A stretch of DNA of 8,414 nucleotides, taken from the NCBI GenBank assembly GCA_937893735.1, contig CALBGD010000085.1, positions 1 to 8,414 on the forward strand, given 5' to 3'. Under the pieces are notes generated by a model. It made no database searches. It was not told where the DNA came from and saw only the letters and a list, made by a program, of their open reading frames with translations. This document shows positions 7,171-8,414 of the stretch, one piece after another. The stretch's first letter is position 1. Every line of letters starts with the position of its first letter. The stretch is from an uncultured Clostridia bacterium (GTDB lineage: Bacteria > Bacillota > Clostridia > Oscillospirales > Ruminococcaceae). Position numbers and translations under genes: made by a program.

Positions 7171-7180
7171 ATCACCGCCT
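7171..7180 (-). promoter_or_regulatory. Ribosome binding site deciding the GTG start of the VTC gene
   Basis: On the - strand AGGCGGTGAT followed by C matches the anti-SD complement AGGAGGTGATC with one mismatch. GGCGG ends seven bases before the GTG at 7167. No in-frame ATG lies nearby upstream, so the GTG start is well supported. Confidence 0.75.
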
Positions 7181-7182
7181 GC

Positions 7183-7200
7183 ATTTAATCATGATAAAAT
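7183..7200. promoter_or_regulatory. 18-bp imperfect dyad, candidate operator of the VTC operon
   Basis: ATTTAATCATGATAAAAT is an inverted repeat with one mismatched pair around the perfect palindrome ATCATGAT (7188-7195). It overlaps the nearest -10-like box and the expected transcription start, about 15 bases before the VTC start codon, so a bound repressor there would block initiation. In AT-rich DNA such dyads also arise by chance. Confidence 0.35.
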
Positions 7201-7226
7201 TATATATCACCAATGTGAAAATTATA
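7199..7226 (-). promoter_or_regulatory. AT-rich promoter region of the VTC operon, two TATAAT boxes
   Basis: Read on the - strand there are two exact TATAAT hexamers, at 7221-7226 and 7199-7204. Neither has a convincing -35 at 16-18 bases. The inner one lies in TGATATATAAT, which could act as an extended -10 and would start transcription near 7192, giving a leader of about 25 bases before the GTG. The operon needs its own promoter because the queA terminator lies upstream. Confidence 0.45.
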
Positions 7227-7301
7227 TGATAAATGCCAAAGTATTTCCGCCGCTTTGGGAAAATTATGTGTCAGTAAATTGTGCAAATTGCCGGAGCACA
7301 T

Positions 7302-7331
7302 AAAAAACCCGCCGTATAGGAATACAGCGGG
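7302..7331 (-). terminator. Rho-independent terminator of queA
   Basis: On the - strand the hairpin runs 7331-7308: CCCGC, an A-C mismatch and GTAT pair with ATAC and GCGGG around a four-base loop, followed at once by TTTTTT (7307-7302). It begins 12 bases after the queA stop and isolates queA from the VTC operon transcribed in the same direction. Confidence 0.9.
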
Positions 7332-7343
7332 AATTCTGGGATA

Positions 7344-8414
7344 TTACCTGATATCGCCTATATACATAGCGTCGCCGAAGGAGAAGAATCTGTATCTTTC
7401 CTGAACCGCAACTTCATAGGCGTGCAGCGTTTTTTCCCGTCCGAGGAACGCGCTGACGAGCATTATCAGCGTGCTTTCCGGCAGGTGGAAGTTTGTTATA
7501 AGCCCGTCTATCACCTTGAATTCGTAGCCGGGATAGATGAAGATTCCGGTGTCCTGCGTGAGGATCGGCGAAGAGGAGCCGGCAAGCGGCGCCGAGCCCT
7601 TATCCGCTTCGGTGGGGGCGAAAAGCTCCGGTTTGATTCCGGCTGCGGATTCCAGCGTGCGGCAGGAGGTCGTGCCCACTGAGATGACGCGTCCGCCGTT
7701 AGCCTTGCAGCGGCGTATCTTCTCGGCGGTTATCTCCGGCACGGAGTAGTGCTCAACGTGCATTTTGTGGTCGAGGATATTGTCCTCCTTTACCGGGCGG
7801 AAAGTTCCGAGGCCAACGTGCAGCGTAACGTAAGCGGTATCAACGCCCTTTTCCCGGAGATTAGTGAACACGTTTTCCGTGAAATGCAGTCCAGCGGTCG
7901 GAGCCGCCGCAGAACCTGTTTCGCGGCAGTATATCGTGTTGTAGCGGTCCTTGTCCTGAAGCTTCTCGGTGATGTATGGCGGCAGCGGCATCTGACCGAT
8001 ACGGTCGAGGATATCGAAGAAGTCGCCCTCAAACGAGAAGCGAACAAGCCGGTTGCCCTCGTTAACGATGTCAAGGATCTCGGCGGAAAGCCCCTCCGGG
8101 AAATCTACGACAGTGCCGGGCTTCAGGCGCTTTCCGGGATGCACGAGGGTCTCCCACTCAGTCAGACTGAGCCGCTTGAGCAGCAGGAACTCAACGTGGG
8201 CGCCGGTGCCGCGTTTGGTGCCGTATATTCTAGCAGGGAAAACCTTGCTGTCGTTCATGACCAGCAGGTCACCCGGACGAAGATACTCGCATATATTGTA
8301 GAAATGATCGTGGGTTATCTCGCCGGAGCTGCGGTCAATCGCCATCAGGCGCGAGCTGTCGCGGGGCTCCACCGGGGTCTGTGCGATGAGCTCCTCCGGG
8401 AGTTCATAGTTGAA
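7344..8414 (-). CDS. queA: S-adenosylmethionine:tRNA ribosyltransferase-isomerase (QueA), 5'-partial
   Basis: Moves the ribosyl part of AdoMet onto preQ1 in the wobble position of GUN-anticodon tRNAs to give epoxyqueuosine, in the cytosol. The visible 356 residues begin [14 protein letters not shown], the usual QueA N-terminus, so only about five codons are missing beyond the right edge. The GTG at 8372 is therefore internal, not the start. Conserved blocks include [19 protein letters not shown], the [12 protein letters not shown] motif (about visible residues 168-179), [19 protein letters not shown] (248-256), [25 protein letters not shown] and the C-terminal [12 protein letters not shown]. 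Between TTSCRTLES and the DTGIFIYPG block there is a Ser/Pro/Ala-rich stretch of about 30 residues (around 7550-7637) that I judge about 10-15 residues longer than in most QueA proteins. A terminator follows. Partners such as tgt or ruvB would lie off the right edge, if present. Confidence 0.97.
   Translation of the reverse strand, partial: FNYELPEELIAQTPVEPRDSSRLMAIDRSSGEITHDHFYNICEYLRPGDLLVMNDSKVFPARIYGTKRGTGAHVEFLLLKRLSLTEWETLVHPGKRLKPGTVVDFPEGLSAEILDIVNEGNRLVRFSFEGDFFDILDRIGQMPLPPYITEKLQDKDRYNTIYCRETGSAAAPTAGLHFTENVFTNLREKGVDTAYVTLHVGLGTFRPVKEDNILDHKMHVEHYSVPEITAEKIRRCKANGGRVISVGTTSCRTLESAAGIKPELFAPTEADKGSAPLAGSSSPILTQDTGIFIYPGYEFKVIDGLITNFHLPESTLIMLVSAFLGREKTLHAYEVAVQERYRFFSFGDAMYIGDIR

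Noticed and set aside
8370..8372. GTG at 8372 as the queA start
   Set aside because: Upstream in-frame codons to the right edge encode the conserved QueA N-terminus [14 protein letters not shown], so the gene runs off the window.

Overview
The window looks like chromosomal DNA from a gut-type clostridial Firmicute, most likely the Ruminococcaceae/Oscillospiraceae. I infer this from three things: the order of a PASTA Ser/Thr kinase, rsgA and a ThiN-type thiamine pyrophosphokinase; an accessory operon of VTC-domain, DUF4956 and DUF4353 (Cthe_2159-like) genes; and a GC content that looks to be in the mid-50s with frequent ATA and AGG codons. No species can be named from the sequence alone. I see no tRNA, rRNA, CRISPR array, insertion sequence or phage gene, and there is no gap longer than about 180 bases without a gene.

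Left part, + strand (1-3782): a tightly packed housekeeping operon. It starts inside a PrkC/StkP-type membrane kinase whose first codons lie off the left edge. The kinase stop overlaps the rsgA start by one base, and thiN begins 4 bases after the rsgA stop. The same set occurs in Bacillus as prpC-prkC-cpgA(rsgA)-rpe-thiN. Here rpe is absent between rsgA and thiN. The phosphatase prpC would be expected just off the left edge.

Middle part, - strand (3833-7167): a three-gene operon read right to left. First comes a soluble VTC-type (polyphosphate polymerase-like) protein, then a DUF4956 integral membrane protein overlapping it by 8 bases, then after 31 bases a large lipoprotein predicted to form a calcium-binding parallel beta-helix. 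It converges on the thiN operon, and the two share one hairpin terminator at 3787-3811. An AT-rich promoter region with an 18-bp imperfect dyad and repeated AAAATTAT boxes lies just before it. This operon is the most interesting part of the window. Its parts recur together in clostridia, but the joint function is not established as far as I know. The layout suggests a cytosolic phosphate-polymer or triphosphate-binding enzyme coupled through a membrane protein to a surface carbohydrate-binding protein.

Right part, - strand (7302-8414): queA, for queuosine tRNA modification, is cut by the right edge a few codons after its start. A strong Rho-independent terminator follows it, separating it from the VTC operon.
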